NCBI GenBank assembly: GCA_028293055.1 | Contig: JAQGLD010000600.1 | Location: forward strand, 1 to 5,616 | Source: Alphaproteobacteria bacterium | Lineage (GTDB): Bacteria; Pseudomonadota; Alphaproteobacteria; Sphingomonadales; Sphingomonadaceae | Direction of reading: 5' to 3' | DNA length: 5,616 nt | Part shown: in pieces, positions 5,293 through 5,616 of the stretch | Position numbering within the stretch: position 1 is the first letter of the stretch | Layout of the letters: the number at the start of each line of letters is the position of its first letter | Notes under the pieces: generated by a model | Database searches by the model: none | What the model saw: only the letters and a program-made list of their open reading frames with translations | Told to the model about the DNA's origin: nothing | Made by a program: the position numbers and the translations under genes

Positions 5293-5414
5293 ATTGTCTG
5301 GAACCCCGATCCACCATCGTCATTCGTCATAAGCCGTTTTCGGCCGCACTTCGTCTCGCGCGAGCGCGCAGCCGGAGGCACGGCGGTGATCGAGCCAGCC
5401 CTGGCGAAGTGCCG

Positions 5415-5616
5415 CTAGCTGATCGGACCCTGCGGCAGGGCATCCTCGTCGGGCGAATCCGCCTCCCGGGCGCGGCGACGCTCGGTGAACCAGATTCCGA
5501 TCAGGGAGACTTCGTAGAGTACGATCAGCGGAACGGCGAGCAGCAGCATCGAGCCGACATCGTGAGGAGTCAACACTGCAGCGATCGCGAAATAGGCGAC
5601 GATCGCATAGCGCCGC
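5415..5616 (-). CDS. tatC: TatC, twin-arginine translocase subunit (C-terminal end, cut by window edge)
   Basis: TatC is the membrane receptor of the Tat pathway, which exports folded proteins with twin-arginine signal peptides. The last 66 residues are visible. RRYAIVAYFAIAAVLTPHDV is the end of transmembrane helix 5 with the conserved LTP loop. SMLLLAVPLIVLYEVSLIGIWF is helix 6, with the conserved P...LYE signature. A charged cytosolic tail (ERRRAREADSPDED...) of about 23 residues follows, ending in TAG at 5415-5417. The rest, and probably tatA and tatB, lie beyond 5616. It converges with the candidate sRNA. Nothing links it functionally to the stress locus. Confidence 0.93.
   Translation of the reverse strand, partial: RRYAIVAYFAIAAVLTPHDVGSMLLLAVPLIVLYEVSLIGIWFTERRRAREADSPDEDALPQGPIS

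Noticed and set aside
5300..5324. GGAAC at 5300-5304 with CATT 16 bases later
   Set aside because: The -10 lacks the conserved G of CGTT, and no gene on the plus strand follows, since tatC is on the opposite strand.
5346..5412. Inverted repeat GCACTTCG...CGAAGTGC downstream of tatC
   Set aside because: Eight matching bases separated by 51, no T-run and no tRNA-like fold. Compatible with chance; I see nothing else in 5293-5414.
5215..5418. Plus-strand ORF (67 residues) covering the sRNA candidate
   Set aside because: Arg/Pro-rich, no ribosome-binding site, start inside the C-run loop, and the RNA pairing explains the sequence better.

Overview
The window is GC-rich and carries the core regulatory locus of the alphaproteobacterial general stress response (GSR): PhyR, NepR, the sigma factor EcfG and a PhyP-type HisKA_2 regulator. 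The combination of genes, with a PhyP-like protein encoded directly downstream of nepR, points to the order Sphingomonadales (Sphingomonas and relatives). This assignment is an inference from gene content and protein motifs, not from a search. The flanks are housekeeping: the N-terminal part of glnE on the left and the C-terminal end of tatC on the right, both on the minus strand and both cut by the window edges.

Layout from left to right. 1-664 (-) is glnE, partial. 665-995 is a gap holding one weakly supported small plus-strand ORF (739-927) whose tail resembles NepR. 996-1688 (-) is ecfG. 1730-1870 (-) encodes a very small single-pass membrane protein just upstream of ecfG, preceded by an EcfG-type promoter (GGAAC-N17-CGTT). 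1942-2736 (-) is phyR. 2737-3020 is the divergent regulatory region, with EcfG-like promoter motifs facing both ways and overlapping in a single 28-bp block. 3021-3224 (+) is nepR with a TTG start, and 3258-4844 (+) is phyP. 4891-5079 (-) encodes a small, very hydrophilic protein with a strong ribosome-binding site. 5107-5167 is a hairpin followed by three T-runs. 5168-5192 (+) is a third EcfG-type promoter (GGAAC-N16-CGTT). Immediately downstream, about 5199-5292, is a non-coding stretch that folds into two hairpins with C-only loop runs, a candidate GSR small RNA of the Caulobacter GsrN type. 5415-5616 (-) is the tatC end.

How it works together (established for the families). Unstressed, NepR holds EcfG inactive. 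When PhyR is phosphorylated on its receiver domain, its sigma-like domain captures NepR and EcfG is released to transcribe genes from GGAAC...CGTT promoters. PhyP in Sphingomonas is a negative regulator that acts on PhyR. Here the PhyP homologue keeps the histidine box but has lost the ATP-binding residues, which fits a phosphatase or phosphosink rather than a kinase. The promoter motifs seen here imply positive feedback of EcfG on ecfG, on nepR-phyP and probably on phyR. They also add two little-known outputs to the locus: the small membrane protein and the candidate C-loop sRNA.
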